Assembly: GCF_023740735.1 (NCBI RefSeq)
Contig: NZ_JAMRXH010000006.1
Span: forward strand, 186,001 to 250,000
From: Nocardia sp. CDC159
GTDB taxonomy: Bacteria > Actinomycetota > Actinomycetes > Mycobacteriales > Mycobacteriaceae
Direction: 5' to 3'
DNA: 64,000 nt
The position numbers were made by a program, and so were the translations under genes. Below the pieces are notes generated by a model. That model worked only from the letters and a program-made list of their open reading frames with translations. It had not been told where the DNA came from and searched no databases. Of the stretch, positions 34,274 through 56,834 are shown one piece after another; position 1 is the stretch's first letter, and each line of letters begins with the position of its first letter.

Positions 34274-35455
34274 GTGCGTCGATTCAGTCTCTGGCTCCGC
34301 GGCAAACCCGTGGTCGCCGATTCGATCCTGGCGTTCGTACTGCTGGTGGTCGACGTGCTGTCGGTGCTCAACAGCGACCATCTGATCCCGGATCTGCTGA
34401 TGAGCATGGCGATTCCGGTGCCGCTGGTGTTCCGGCGGGTGTATCCGCGGGCCGCGGCGGGGGCGCTGCTGGCGCTGTCGTTCACCGCGACGGTCGTCGG
34501 CTCCGCGCTGGGCAACGAGCCGGAGTATCCCGCGCTGCTGGCGCTGGGCATCATGCTCTACACCCTGGTCGCCTATCTGGGCCGCCGGGAGGGACTGATC
34601 TATCTGGCGGGCCTGGTCGGCGATGCGCTGCTGTCGGTGCTGCTGACCGGTCAGCAGCTCGCCTCGACGGCGGCGTTCCTGGCGCTGTACTACGCGCTGT
34701 GCTGGACGCTGGCCGAATTCCTCGGCGCCCGCCACGCCTACGACCAGGAGGTCGCGGCCCGGCTCGCCGTCGCCGACTACGACCGCGAACGCGGTGCGCA
34801 CGAGGCGGTTTCGGCCGAGCGGACGCGTATCGCGCGCGAGCTGCACGATGTGATCGCGCATGCGGTCAGCGTGATCATCGTGCAGGCCGACGGGGCCAAA
34901 TACGCGCTGCGCCGCGATCCCGACACCGCCGAGCAGGCCCTCGCCACCATCGCGAGCACCGGCCGCGAGGCGCTGCGCGAACTGCGCCGCACGGTCGCGC
35001 TGCTGCGCACCGAGCACGCCCCCGAACAGCTGCCCCAGCACGGCACGGCCGGTCTGGCCAAGGTGGTGGAGATGATGCGCAATGCCGGCCTGGTCGTGGA
35101 ATTGGAGCTGACCGGTGAGCTCGACGATGTCGCGCCGGAGGTCAGTCTCGGCGTGCACCGGATCGTGCAGGAGTCGCTGACCAATACCTTCCGGCACGCC
35201 GGTTCGGATCCGAAGGCCTGGGTGCGGGTGCGCCGCCGCGCGGACGATGTGCTGGTGGAGGTGGTGGACTCCGGACCGCCGGGGGGTGCGGAAACCGCGA
35301 CCACCCGGGGCGGAATCACCGGCAGCGGACTCGGATTGGTCGGCATGCGGGAGCGGGTCGCGGTGCTCGGCGGCACGCTGGAGGCGGGTCGGCGGCCCGA
35401 GGGTGGATGGCGGGTGCGGGCCACCATCCCGCTGGCGCGCGAGGGTGCCGAGTGA
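34274..35455 (+). CDS. Two-component sensor histidine kinase (HisKA_3/NarL type)
   Basis: A 393-residue kinase. The N-terminal half has four or five TM helices (residues about 15-140) with no large extracellular domain, so it probably senses a membrane or envelope signal. The phosphoacceptor His lies in RIARELHDVIAHAVSVI (about residue 191). The C-terminal ATPase domain ends with GLGLVGMRERVAVLGG. The start is GTG 34274, with TAGGCT at 34262-34267 as a possible leaderless -10. The response regulator follows 45 bp downstream. Confidence 0.92.
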   Translation: MRRFSLWLRGKPVVADSILAFVLLVVDVLSVLNSDHLIPDLLMSMAIPVPLVFRRVYPRAAAGALLALSFTATVVGSALGNEPEYPALLALGIMLYTLVAYLGRREGLIYLAGLVGDALLSVLLTGQQLASTAAFLALYYALCWTLAEFLGARHAYDQEVAARLAVADYDRERGAHEAVSAERTRIARELHDVIAHAVSVIIVQADGAKYALRRDPDTAEQALATIASTGREALRELRRTVALLRTEHAPEQLPQHGTAGLAKVVEMMRNAGLVVELELTGELDDVAPEVSLGVHRIVQESLTNTFRHAGSDPKAWVRVRRRADDVLVEVVDSGPPGGAETATTRGGITGSGLGLVGMRERVAVLGGTLEAGRRPEGGWRVRATIPLAREGAE

Positions 35456-35488
35456 ACCCGGGGCGCGCGTTCGGTCCGGACCGCCCGA

Positions 35489-35494
35489 TAGATT
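35489..35494 (+). promoter_or_regulatory. Candidate -10 box for the response regulator
   Basis: TAGATT lies six bases before GTG 35501, consistent with a leaderless transcript separate from the kinase mRNA. Confidence 0.28.
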
Positions 35495-35500
35495 GATGAC

Positions 35501-36160
35501 GTGCCGATCACCGTTCTCGTCGTCGACGACCAGGAATTGATGCGGGCCGGGCTGAAGATGGTGCTGGGCGCCCACCCCGATCTGGAGGTGGTCGGCGAGG
35601 CCGATACCGGGGCGGCCGCGGTGGCACGGGCGCGCGAGCTGACCCCCGACGTGGTCCTGATGGATGTGCGCATGCCCGTGGTCGACGGCGTGACCGCGAC
35701 CGCGCAGATCCTCGAATCCGGCTGCGGCAGCCGGGTTCTGGTGATGACCACCTTCGACCTGGACGAGCACGCGCTGGGCGCGCTGCGGGCGGGGGCGAGC
35801 GGATTTCTGCTCAAGGACACCCCGCCGGAGGACCTGATCTCGGCCATCCGCAGTGTGGCGGCCGGGGATGCGGTGGTCTCACCGAAGGTGACCAAGCGGC
35901 TGCTGGACCGCCTCATCGCCGACGATCCGGGCGGGATGCGCGATCCGTCGGTGCTCGACGTGCTGACCGCGCGCGAGCGCGAGGTACTCGAGCAGATCGC
36001 CGCGGGCCGGTCCAATGCCGAGATCGCCGCGCAACTGTATCTGTCCGAGGCCACGGTGAAGACCCACGTGGGCCGGGTGCTGACCAAGCTGGGCCTGCGC
36101 GACCGAGTGCAGGCGGTGGTGCTGGCCTACGAGACCGGGCTGGTGCGGCCGGGGGCGTGA
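35501..36160 (+). CDS. Response regulator, NarL/LuxR type
   Basis: A 219-residue regulator. The receiver domain has [17 protein letters not shown], the phosphoacceptor Asp in VVLMDVRMP (about residue 55), and the conserved Thr/Lys switch (MTTFDLD, LKDTPP). The LuxR helix-turn-helix follows ([43 protein letters not shown]). It is the cognate partner of the upstream kinase. The targets are unknown. Confidence 0.95.
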   Translation: MPITVLVVDDQELMRAGLKMVLGAHPDLEVVGEADTGAAAVARARELTPDVVLMDVRMPVVDGVTATAQILESGCGSRVLVMTTFDLDEHALGALRAGASGFLLKDTPPEDLISAIRSVAAGDAVVSPKVTKRLLDRLIADDPGGMRDPSVLDVLTAREREVLEQIAAGRSNAEIAAQLYLSEATVKTHVGRVLTKLGLRDRVQAVVLAYETGLVRPGA

Positions 36161-36232
36161 TTGTCGGCCGGGTCGGGAGAAAAATCGGACACCCGGGCGT
36201 TGAACGGGTAGAGAGTCGCCGAAAGGACCGTC

Positions 36233-36715
36233 ATGCCCGCCCTGTTGTTCGTCCTCTACCTGGTCGCCGAGGTCGCCACGCTGGTCGTGGTCGGCCATCT
36301 GCTGGGTGTCGTGCCGACGATTCTGCTGCTCATCGCCGGTTCCGTGCTGGGGCTGGCGCTGGTGCGCTCGCAGGGCCGCCGGGTGTTCGAGCAATTTCGG
36401 CGGGCGAGCCGCGGCGAGATCGCGCCCGGCACCGCCGTGGCCGACGGGGCGCTGGTGGCGGTGGGCGCGGTGCTGATGTTCGTGCCCGGCCTGCTGACCT
36501 CGCTGCTGGGCCTGCTGTTCCTGCTGCCCACCCGGGCCCTGCTGCGTCCGGTGCTGACCGCCTTCGCCGCCCGTCGCGTCGGCCGGTTGGCCACGGCCAC
36601 CCGCTACCACGGCGTGGTGGTCGATCCGAGCGGGGACGTGGTCGACGGGGTGGTGGTGCACCAGTACTACGACGACGGGCAGGGCAGCGCGCGGCGCGGC
36701 ATCGATCAGGGCTGA
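36233..36715 (+). CDS. fxsA: FxsA family membrane protein
   Basis: A 160-residue membrane protein with the FxsA pattern: two N-terminal TM segments (LLFVLYLVAEVATLVVVGHLLG, ILLLIAGSVLGLALVRSQG) and a third hydrophobic region (VLMFVPGLLTSLLGLLFLLP). The charged, Gly-containing cytosolic tail is typical. The AAAGGA ribosome site is present. In E. coli, FxsA (suppressor of F exclusion of phage T7) alters phage exclusion; its native role is unclear. It marks the start of the block collinear with M. tuberculosis Rv2053c to Rv2049c. Confidence 0.85.
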   Translation: MPALLFVLYLVAEVATLVVVGHLLGVVPTILLLIAGSVLGLALVRSQGRRVFEQFRRASRGEIAPGTAVADGALVAVGAVLMFVPGLLTSLLGLLFLLPTRALLRPVLTAFAARRVGRLATATRYHGVVVDPSGDVVDGVVVHQYYDDGQGSARRGIDQG

Positions 36716-36725
36716 GTCCCCGAGA

Positions 36726-36748
36726 GGCCTATATATAAGGAATAGGCC
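36726..36748. promoter_or_regulatory. AT-rich inverted repeat between fxsA and the amidohydrolase
   Basis: Arms GGCCTAT (36726-36732) and ATAGGCC (36742-36748) enclose ATATAAGGA. It is the only very AT-rich patch nearby, 40 bp before the amidohydrolase start. It could be an operator with an embedded -10, or a weak terminator for fxsA. Confidence 0.35.
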
Positions 36749-36787
36749 GCGCGGACCGGCGCTGCGGGCGTGGCAGACTCAGGGGTC

Positions 36788-38386
36788 GTGAGTACCCAGT
36801 TGCTGGTCGGCGGTCGCATCTACAGTTCCAGTTCTCCCGACGCCACGGCGATGGCCGTGACCGATGGAATGGTGGTGTGGGTCGGCGCCGATCGGCCGGG
36901 GCGGGCGCTGTATCCCGACGCCGAGATCATCGAGCTCGACGGGGCGTTCGTGGCGCCCGGATTCGTGGATCCGCATGTGCATGTGACCGGGCTGGGCCTG
37001 CAGTTGATCGGGATGGATCTGACCCGGGCGCGGTCACTGGCTCAGTGCCTGGAGCTGATTCGCGCCTACGCGGCGGCGCACGACGACGCGGTGCTGACCG
37101 GACAGGGGTGGGACGAGACGGGGTGGCCCGAGCGGCGGCCGCCGACGATCGCGGAGATCGATGCCGCGGTCGGGCCGGGCCGGTTGGCGTATCTGACGCG
37201 GGTGGACGCACATTCGGCGGTGGTATCGACGGCGATGCTGGCGGCCGTGCCGCAGGCACGGGACGCGAACGGGTACACCGCGGGCGAGCCGCTGCGGGCC
37301 ACGGCCCATCATCTGGTGCGCCAAGCGATGATCGAACGGCTCGATCGCGCCCAGCGCGATCGGGCGCGCCGGGCCGCGCTCGACCACGCCGCCGCGCACG
37401 GGGTGGTGGCGGTGCACGAATGCGCCGGGCCGGAGATCTCGGGGCGGACCGATGTGGCCGAGCTGCTGGAGTTCGAGCACGGCGTGCAGGTGCGCGTCTA
37501 CTGGGGCGAGGCCGTGCGCGATGCCGACGAGGCCCGCGCCCTGGTGCGGGAACTGGGGGTGCACGGCCTGGCCGGAGATCTGTTCGTCGACGGCTCGCTC
37601 GGCTCGCATACCGCCTGGCTGCGCGAGCCGTATGCCGATCGGGACACCACCGGCGTGCGCTATCTCGATGCCGACGCCATCGCCGCGCACGTGCGGGCCT
37701 GTACCGATGCGGGGGTGCAGGCCGGATTCCACGCCATCGGTGACGGCGCGATCGAGGCCGTGGTGCAGGGTTTTTCGCGGGTCGCGGCCGAGGTGGGCGC
37801 GCCCGCGCTGGCCGCGCGCGGCCACCGCATCGAACACGCCGAACTGCTCGACGCGAGTCAGATCGCCGCACTCGCCGAGTACGGCGTCATCGCCAGCGTG
37901 CAGCCCGGCTTCGACGCCGCCTGGGGTGGATCCGACGGAATGTACGCCCAGCGCCTGGGCGCGCGGCGGGCCGCGGCGCTGAATCCGTTCGCCGCCATGG
38001 CCGCCGCGGGGGTGGCGCTGGCCATCGGCTCCGATGCGCCGGTCACCGCGCTGAGCCCGTGGGAGGCCGTGCGTGCCGCGGCCAACCATCGCACCCCCGG
38101 CCACCGGATCTCCCCGCGCGCCGCCTTCGCCGCCGCCACCCGGGGCGCGTGGCGAGCGGGTGGGATCCGCGACGGCGTCGCGGGCACACTGGTCCCCGGA
38201 GCGCCCGCCTCCTATGCCGTCTGGGACGCAACCGAATTGGTGGTCGCCGCGGCGGCCGATTCGGTGCAGCGCTGGTCCACCGATCCGCGCTCGCGGGTTC
38301 CGGGTCTGCCGCGGCTGGATCCGGGCGCACCCGTGCCGACCTGCCTGCGCACCGTCCACAACGGCACGGTGATCCATCGGGTCTGA
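36788..38386 (+). CDS. Metal-dependent amidohydrolase
   Basis: A 532-residue amidohydrolase-superfamily enzyme of the YtcJ-like group. The metal-binding motif is VDPHVHVTG near residue 60. Further ligands lie in AGFHAIGDGAIEAV, RIEHAELLD and IGSDAPVTALSPWEA. The usual YtcJ substrate is an unknown imine, amide or lactam. GTG 36788 has AGGGG just upstream; GTG 36770 would add six residues. It lies in the conserved fxsA-lnt segment. Confidence 0.9.
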   Translation: MSTQLLVGGRIYSSSSPDATAMAVTDGMVVWVGADRPGRALYPDAEIIELDGAFVAPGFVDPHVHVTGLGLQLIGMDLTRARSLAQCLELIRAYAAAHDDAVLTGQGWDETGWPERRPPTIAEIDAAVGPGRLAYLTRVDAHSAVVSTAMLAAVPQARDANGYTAGEPLRATAHHLVRQAMIERLDRAQRDRARRAALDHAAAHGVVAVHECAGPEISGRTDVAELLEFEHGVQVRVYWGEAVRDADEARALVRELGVHGLAGDLFVDGSLGSHTAWLREPYADRDTTGVRYLDADAIAAHVRACTDAGVQAGFHAIGDGAIEAVVQGFSRVAAEVGAPALAARGHRIEHAELLDASQIAALAEYGVIASVQPGFDAAWGGSDGMYAQRLGARRAAALNPFAAMAAAGVALAIGSDAPVTALSPWEAVRAAANHRTPGHRISPRAAFAAATRGAWRAGGIRDGVAGTLVPGAPASYAVWDATELVVAAAADSVQRWSTDPRSRVPGLPRLDPGAPVPTCLRTVHNGTVIHRV

Positions 38387-38417
38387 CCGCCGCGGCGACG
38401 AATCCGCCGGTGCGCCA

Positions 38418-38423
38418 TAGGAT
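38418..38423 (+). promoter_or_regulatory. Candidate -10 box for the 2H phosphoesterase gene
   Basis: TAGGAT lies eight bases before GTG 38432, again the spacing of a leaderless start. The same hexamer precedes the nitrilase gene. Confidence 0.28.
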
Positions 38424-38431
38424 GTGCGGCC

Positions 38432-39037
38432 GTGCGGAATTTCTTCGAATCGTCCCATTTCGACTGGCCGCTGCTGCGCGACTCGCTGCACGTCTACGTA
38501 CTGCCGGACGAGCGGTTCTCGGCCACCGTGCAGCCGGTCGTCGGCGCGATCGCCGCCTTCGACGGCTGCGCTGCCGTCGCTCCGCCGTGGCAGCACGCGA
38601 CCGTCACCCGAATCCCGTGGTGGCGCGGCGAGGTCGACGCCGCGGCGGTGGACCGGTTCGCCGCGGCGCTCACGGCCATTGCCGCCGACACCGCTCGATT
38701 CGCGCTCGAGATGCAGGGTCCGTTGCTGCACGACCTCGGTGTCGGAGTCCTCGCCGCCGAGGGACCGGAATGGAAACAGCTGCACACCGCCGTCCGCAAT
38801 GCCGCCGTCGAGGTCTTCGGCGCCGAGCGGCCGCTGCCGCCGCCCCCGCCGATGCCGCACGTCTCCCTCGGCTACGGCATCGCCGAACGGGACTCGGGGC
38901 CGCTGGAGCGCTCGCTGTCGGATATCCGGACCCCGGCCGTGGTGACCGTGGACGCCCTGCACTTCCTGTCCGTCCACGCCGACCCCGAGGCGGGCACGTT
39001 CACCTGGGATCCGATCTCCTCGCACCCGCTGCGCTGA
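38432..39037 (+). CDS. 2H phosphoesterase (2'-5' RNA ligase-like)
   Basis: A 201-residue protein with the two HxT/S motifs that define the 2H superfamily: HATVTRIPWW (about residue 55) and MPHVSLGYGI (about residue 144). The spacing of about 90 residues is typical. The family includes RNA ligase-like proteins and cyclic phosphodiesterases, and no specific substrate can be inferred. GTG 38432 is the start. Confidence 0.85.
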   Translation: MRNFFESSHFDWPLLRDSLHVYVLPDERFSATVQPVVGAIAAFDGCAAVAPPWQHATVTRIPWWRGEVDAAAVDRFAAALTAIAADTARFALEMQGPLLHDLGVGVLAAEGPEWKQLHTAVRNAAVEVFGAERPLPPPPPMPHVSLGYGIAERDSGPLERSLSDIRTPAVVTVDALHFLSVHADPEAGTFTWDPISSHPLR

Positions 39038-39124
39038 GCCCGGCCCCCGGTGGGACGGTGGTACCAGCAGTCCGTAGCATCTAGCTGTGCTTGGGTCGAC
39101 GCCGCTGGCGGGAGCGGAACGGGG

Positions 39125-40813
39125 ATGACGGAGCGGCGGGCCGACTCGGCAGGCGTCGGATCCGTGGATTCGGCCGAGTCGCAGGGTGATCCGGATGCCT
39201 CGGCGGGCGGCCGGATGGGAGCGTCGCGGAAGTGGTATCCGGTGCTCGGGCGGGCCGCGGCCGCGGTGGTGGCCGGACTGCTGATATTCGCCAGTTTCCC
39301 GCCACGCACCTGCTGGTATCTCGCGCCGCTGGGGATCGCGCTGCTGGTGCTCGTCGTGCGCGGTCCGGGGCGGGCGCGCGGGGGATTCGGCTACGGGATG
39401 CTGGCGGGGCTGGGGTTCTTCGTGCCGCTGCTGCCGTGGACCGGGATCTATGTCGGTCCGGTGCCGTGGCTGGGGTTGTCGGCGGCGTGTGCGGTGTATG
39501 TCGGGTTGTTCGGGCTGCTGGCCCGGGTGGTGAGTGCGCTGCCGGGGTGGCCGCTGTGGGTGGCGACGGTGTGGACGCTGACCGAGTGGGGGCGGTCGAG
39601 CTTCCCATTCGGCGGATTTCCGTGGGGCAGGCTGGCATTCGGGCAGGCGGACGGGTGGTTTCTGCCGTTGGCGATGCTGGGTGGCGCGCCGGGGGTGAGC
39701 TTCGCGGTCGCGCTCACCGGAACGCTGTTGGCGGCCTTGGTTATTCGGATGCGCGATGGGGGTGCGCCCGGGCGTTGGCGCGTAATTTCCACTCTCGCAA
39801 CACTTGTGGCTATCATCCTGGGTACCGGAGTGATCCTCCGGGCCGCGCTGCCCGCCCCGGACGCCGGTGACCGGACGATCACGGTCGCGGCCATCCAGGG
39901 CAGCGTGCCGCGTCTGGGACTGGACTTCAACGCACAACGTCGCGCCGTACTCGACAACCATGTGCGGCGCACCGAGGAGTTGGCCCGCGCGGTCGACGCC
40001 GGGCAGGCCCCGCGGCCGGATGTGGTGATCTGGCCGGAGAACTCCTCCGATATCGATCCGCTGCGCAACGCCGACGCCGCCGCGGAGATCACCGCCGCGT
40101 CCCGGGCCATCCACGCGCCCATCCTCGTGGGTGCGGTCCTGATCAACGCCGACGACACCACGACCAACTCGGTGCTGGTGTGGGACGGCGACCGGGTGGG
40201 CGAGCGCCACGACAAGAAGATCATCCAACCATTCGGTGAATATCTGCCCTATCGCGGATTTTTCCGACATTTCTCTCAATACGCCGACCGGGCAGGTTAT
40301 TTCGTCCCGGGCCACGGCGACGGGGTGGTGCACGTGCGGCCCGCCGGGGGCGGGGCCCCGGTGGCGATCGGCGTGGCCACCTGTTACGAGGTCGCCTTCG
40401 ACCGCGCGTTCGAGGATTCGCTGCGCGCGGGCGCCCAGCTGCTGACCGTGCCCACCAACAACGCCACCTTCGGCCGCAGCGAGATGACCTATCAGCAGCT
40501 GGCCATGTCCCGCGTGCGCGCCGTCGAACACGGGCGGGCGCTGGTGGTTTCGGCGACAACCGGTGTCAGCGCGATCATCGCCGCCGATGGCTCCGTCGCG
40601 GAGCGGACTGGGCAGTTCGTTCCCGCCGCGCTGGTGGCGGCGCTGCCGCTGCGCGACACGACGACACTCGCCACGCGAATCGGGCCCCTGCCGGAAAGGC
40701 TGTTGTGTATGGTGGCCGCGATCGTTGTTGTGATTGCGGCTATTCGGCGGCGAACCTCGCTGCCGGCCCACCCGGCGAGTGAGGGCGCCATCGGCGGCCG
40801 GGTGCGTACGTAG
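39125..40813 (+). CDS. lnt: Apolipoprotein N-acyltransferase
   Basis: Lnt transfers a fatty acyl group to the N-terminal Cys of lipoproteins at the membrane. The 562-residue protein has a 45-residue hydrophilic N-terminus, about six TM helices (residues 45-230) and a C-terminal nitrilase domain with the full catalytic triad: E305 in IWPENSSD, K364 in HDKKIIQPFGEYLPYRGF and C420 in ATCYEVAFD. A final TM helix precedes a basic tail. In M. tuberculosis the lnt domain is fused to Ppm1, and in related genera ppm is adjacent. Here the next gene is an NRPS and no ppm is present. ATG 39125 is the start. Confidence 0.93.
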   Translation: MTERRADSAGVGSVDSAESQGDPDASAGGRMGASRKWYPVLGRAAAAVVAGLLIFASFPPRTCWYLAPLGIALLVLVVRGPGRARGGFGYGMLAGLGFFVPLLPWTGIYVGPVPWLGLSAACAVYVGLFGLLARVVSALPGWPLWVATVWTLTEWGRSSFPFGGFPWGRLAFGQADGWFLPLAMLGGAPGVSFAVALTGTLLAALVIRMRDGGAPGRWRVISTLATLVAIILGTGVILRAALPAPDAGDRTITVAAIQGSVPRLGLDFNAQRRAVLDNHVRRTEELARAVDAGQAPRPDVVIWPENSSDIDPLRNADAAAEITAASRAIHAPILVGAVLINADDTTTNSVLVWDGDRVGERHDKKIIQPFGEYLPYRGFFRHFSQYADRAGYFVPGHGDGVVHVRPAGGGAPVAIGVATCYEVAFDRAFEDSLRAGAQLLTVPTNNATFGRSEMTYQQLAMSRVRAVEHGRALVVSATTGVSAIIAADGSVAERTGQFVPAALVAALPLRDTTTLATRIGPLPERLLCMVAAIVVVIAAIRRRTSLPAHPASEGAIGGRVRT

Positions 40814-41188
40814 CCGCACGCCAAAATTCCCCGGCAAGTAGGCATTTCGGACACCCTGGGCTCGATGCTGCGCGCGCGTATGAATCGTTGTCGTTCTGTG
40901 CTGTTCGCCACAACATAGCTGAATCTCCGGTACTGTTCTGTAAGACTCCCTGCCGTAGCTCGTTTCTCTGCTAGTTCAGGCACGACATCCACGTTTGCGG
41001 TGAGATAGCGGTTCAAAATCTCTCTCCGCCAACGTCGTTCGAAATGAAACAACTCGAGCACGTTACCGATCCGGTCGTGTCGATGCTCCGAATCATAGGG
41101 CGTGAATCACGGCCTGCGGCCGACGCGTACGCGCCGGCCGTGGCGGAGCTCGGGGAGTTGCGGCAACAGCGGCAGAACGGAGTGATTG
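40814..41188 (+). other. Untranslated leader/promoter region of the NRPS gene
   Basis: A 375-bp gap with lower GC than its surroundings. No gene is supported; the frame from ATG 41044 has no ribosome site and runs into the NRPS as a shadow. The region probably holds the NRPS promoter, but no convincing -35/-10 pair stands out. Confidence 0.5.
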
Positions 41189-54813
<13,625 letters not shown>

Positions 54814-54817
<4 letters not shown>

Positions 54818-54893
54818 GCGAGCGCAGCGAGCGAACTCATGGGCACAGCGTGTGCAAACACATGCCGGAGCCGAGCGCCAGCGAGGTGGAGGC
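54814..54893. repeat. Intergenic REP-like repeat of the GTGAGCGAGCGCAGCGAGCG type
   Basis: The NRPS stop opens the sequence GTGAGCGAGCGCAGCGAGCG, followed by CGTGTGCAAACACATGCC (a small hairpin) and GAGCCGAGCGCCAGCGAGG, ending at the ABC gene start. Such GAGCGAGCG-rich linkers are dispersed in mycolata genomes, from general knowledge. It also contains the ribosome site for the next gene. Confidence 0.5.
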
Positions 54894-55883
54894 ATGAGTT
54901 TGGCGGTGGAGGTCGCGGGCCTGGTGAAGAACTACGGCCGGGTGCGGGTCCTCGACGGAATCGATATGGAGATCCCGCAGGGCACCGTGATGGGGCTGCT
55001 CGGGCCCAACGGGGCCGGTAAGACCACGACCGTGCGCATCGTCACCACGCTGCTCAAGCCGACCGAGGGGCGGGTGCGGGTGGCGGGGGTCGACGTGCTG
55101 CGCGATCCGGCCCGCGCCCGCACCCGAATCGGACTGTCGGGCCAGTACGCGGCGGTGGACGCGAACCTGTCCGGCTTCGAGAACCTGCGCATGGTCGCCC
55201 GGCTCTACGGGATGAACCACAAGCAGGCCGCGGCGCGGGCCAGCGAACTGCTCGCGGCGCTGGGCCTGGACCATGCCGCCGATCGGCGCGCGGGCACCTA
55301 TTCCGGCGGCATGGCCCGGCGGCTGGATCTGGCGGGCGCGCTGGTCGCCCGGCCGCAGGTGGTGGTGCTCGACGAACCGACCACCGGCCTGGATCCGCGT
55401 GGGCGCCTGGACATGTGGCGGGTGATCGGCGAACTGGTCGACGACGGCACCACGGTGCTGCTCACCACGCAGTATCTGGAGGAGGCCGACCTGCTGGCCG
55501 ACCGGATCACGGTCATCGACCGCGGCCGGGTGATCGCGCGCGGCTCGGCCGACGAGCTCAAGACCGCGATCGGCGGCGACCGGCTCACCGTCACCCTGGC
55601 CGCCGGACAGGATCCGAAGACCGCGATGTCGGTGCTGGCCCAGGTCGGCATCGGCGAGCCCGCGCACGAGGCCGGGACCGAGGAGGTCTCGATCGTGGTC
55701 GGCGACGGCTCGCGGACCATGGTCGAGGCGCTGCGCCGTCTCGACGACGCCGGGGTGCACGTGGTCGACGCGGGCGTGCACCGGCCCAGCCTCGACGAGG
55801 TGTTCCTGGCGCTGACCGGCACCTCGACCACGGCGAGTGAGGAATCCGAAACCGACGACGTTGCAGAGGAGATCATGTCGTGA
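54894..55883 (+). CDS. DrrA-type ABC transporter ATPase
   Basis: A 329-residue ATPase of the daunorubicin-resistance (DrrA) group. Walker A lies in GPNGAGKTTT, the Q-loop in LSGQYAAVDANLSGFENLRM, the signature in YSGGMARRLDL, and Walker B in VVLDEPTTGLDP. The DrrA-specific C-terminal LDEVFLALTG motif is present. ATG 54894 follows GAGGTGGAGG. Its stop overlaps the start of the permease gene. Its partner permease and the NRPS upstream suggest export of the NRPS product. Confidence 0.93.
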   Translation: MSLAVEVAGLVKNYGRVRVLDGIDMEIPQGTVMGLLGPNGAGKTTTVRIVTTLLKPTEGRVRVAGVDVLRDPARARTRIGLSGQYAAVDANLSGFENLRMVARLYGMNHKQAAARASELLAALGLDHAADRRAGTYSGGMARRLDLAGALVARPQVVVLDEPTTGLDPRGRLDMWRVIGELVDDGTTVLLTTQYLEEADLLADRITVIDRGRVIARGSADELKTAIGGDRLTVTLAAGQDPKTAMSVLAQVGIGEPAHEAGTEEVSIVVGDGSRTMVEALRRLDDAGVHVVDAGVHRPSLDEVFLALTGTSTTASEESETDDVAEEIMS

Positions 55884-56752
55884 GTACCGCGGAGCTGGCG
55901 GTCGAGCCGGATGTCGGCGGCGCGGAAGGCGGTTCGGTGCGGGTGGGCCGAATTTCCGCGCCGGTGCGCGTCTTTCGCGACAGCGCGATCGTGGCGTACC
56001 GAAATCTGCTGACGATCCTGCGGGTGCCGACGCTGCTGGTGACCGCGACCATCCAGCCGCTGATGTTCGTCTTCGTCTTCGCCTACATCTTCGCGGAATC
56101 GCTGGGCGGCAGCCAGTATCGGGAATTCCTGCTGGCGGGCATCTTCACCCAGACCGTCGCGTTCAACGCCGCCTTCACCACGGTCGGGCTCGCCAACGAT
56201 CTGTCCAAGGGCATCATCGACCGGATGCGCACGCTGCCCATGTCGCGGCTGGCGGTGCTGATGGGGCGGACGCTGTCGGATCTGGTGGTCAACGTGCTGT
56301 CGCTGGCGGTGATGGTGGGCTGCGGCTATGTCGTGGGCTGGCGGATCAACGGCCCGATCGCCGATGCCGCGCTGGCGTTCGCGGTGATCCTGCTGTTCGC
56401 GTTCGCGATGTCGTGGGTCGGGGCGCTGACCGGACTGCTGTCGCCCACGGTCGAGGTGGCCCAGAGCGCGGGGCTGATCTGGATGTTCCCGCTGACGTTC
56501 ATCTCCTCGGCATTCATCTCCGCCGGATCGCTGCCGGGTCCGCTGCGCACGATCGCGGAATGGAACCCGATCACTGCGGTCTCGGCGGCCGGGCGCAAGT
56601 TGTTCGTCAACGATGCCCCGCCGACCTTCGCCGCGCCGCAGGGGTGGGCCGCCGAGCACTGCGTGGAATACGCGGTGCTGTGCTCGGTCGGGATTCTGGC
56701 GGTCGCGGTGCCGTTGGCGCTGGCGCAGTACCGCAAGGTCGCCAGCCACTGA
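55880..56752 (+). CDS. DrrB-type ABC-2 transporter permease
   Basis: A 290-residue ABC-2 permease with six TM helices. Typical segments are TATIQPLMFVFVFAYIFAESLG, the coupling loop GIIDRMRTLPMSRLAVLMGRTLSD, and PLTFISSAFISAGSLPGPLRTIAEWNP. GTG 55880 overlaps the ATPase stop (GTGA). In mycobacteria DrrABC-type pumps export PDIM and phenolic glycolipids, so a hydrophobic peptide or lipopeptide cargo fits. A strong terminator follows. Confidence 0.93.
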   Translation: MSTAELAVEPDVGGAEGGSVRVGRISAPVRVFRDSAIVAYRNLLTILRVPTLLVTATIQPLMFVFVFAYIFAESLGGSQYREFLLAGIFTQTVAFNAAFTTVGLANDLSKGIIDRMRTLPMSRLAVLMGRTLSDLVVNVLSLAVMVGCGYVVGWRINGPIADAALAFAVILLFAFAMSWVGALTGLLSPTVEVAQSAGLIWMFPLTFISSAFISAGSLPGPLRTIAEWNPITAVSAAGRKLFVNDAPPTFAAPQGWAAEHCVEYAVLCSVGILAVAVPLALAQYRKVASH

Positions 56753-56779
56753 GCTGTTCCGAACGCGTGGCTGGATACG

Positions 56780-56819
56780 CGAAAGGCCGCATTCACTCTG
56801 CGGGGAATGCGGCCTTTCG
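56780..56819. terminator. Strong bidirectional hairpin terminator
   Basis: Perfect 15-bp stem, CGAAAGGCCGCATTC (56780-56794) with GAATGCGGCCTTTCG (56805-56819), and a 10-nt loop. The downstream side reads TTTCGTCG. It lies between the convergent ABC permease and rbpA genes and probably serves both. Confidence 0.9.
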
Positions 56820-56834
56820 TCGTGTTCGTACCGG

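Noticed and set aside
37034..40837. 1,267-residue minus-strand frame
   Set aside because: Antisense to the amidohydrolase, 2H phosphoesterase and lnt genes, all of which have clear motifs; no domain in this frame.
41044..41188. Small ORF before the NRPS (starts MKQLEHVTDP)
   Set aside because: No ribosome site, no stop before running out of frame into the NRPS, and no recognisable domain.
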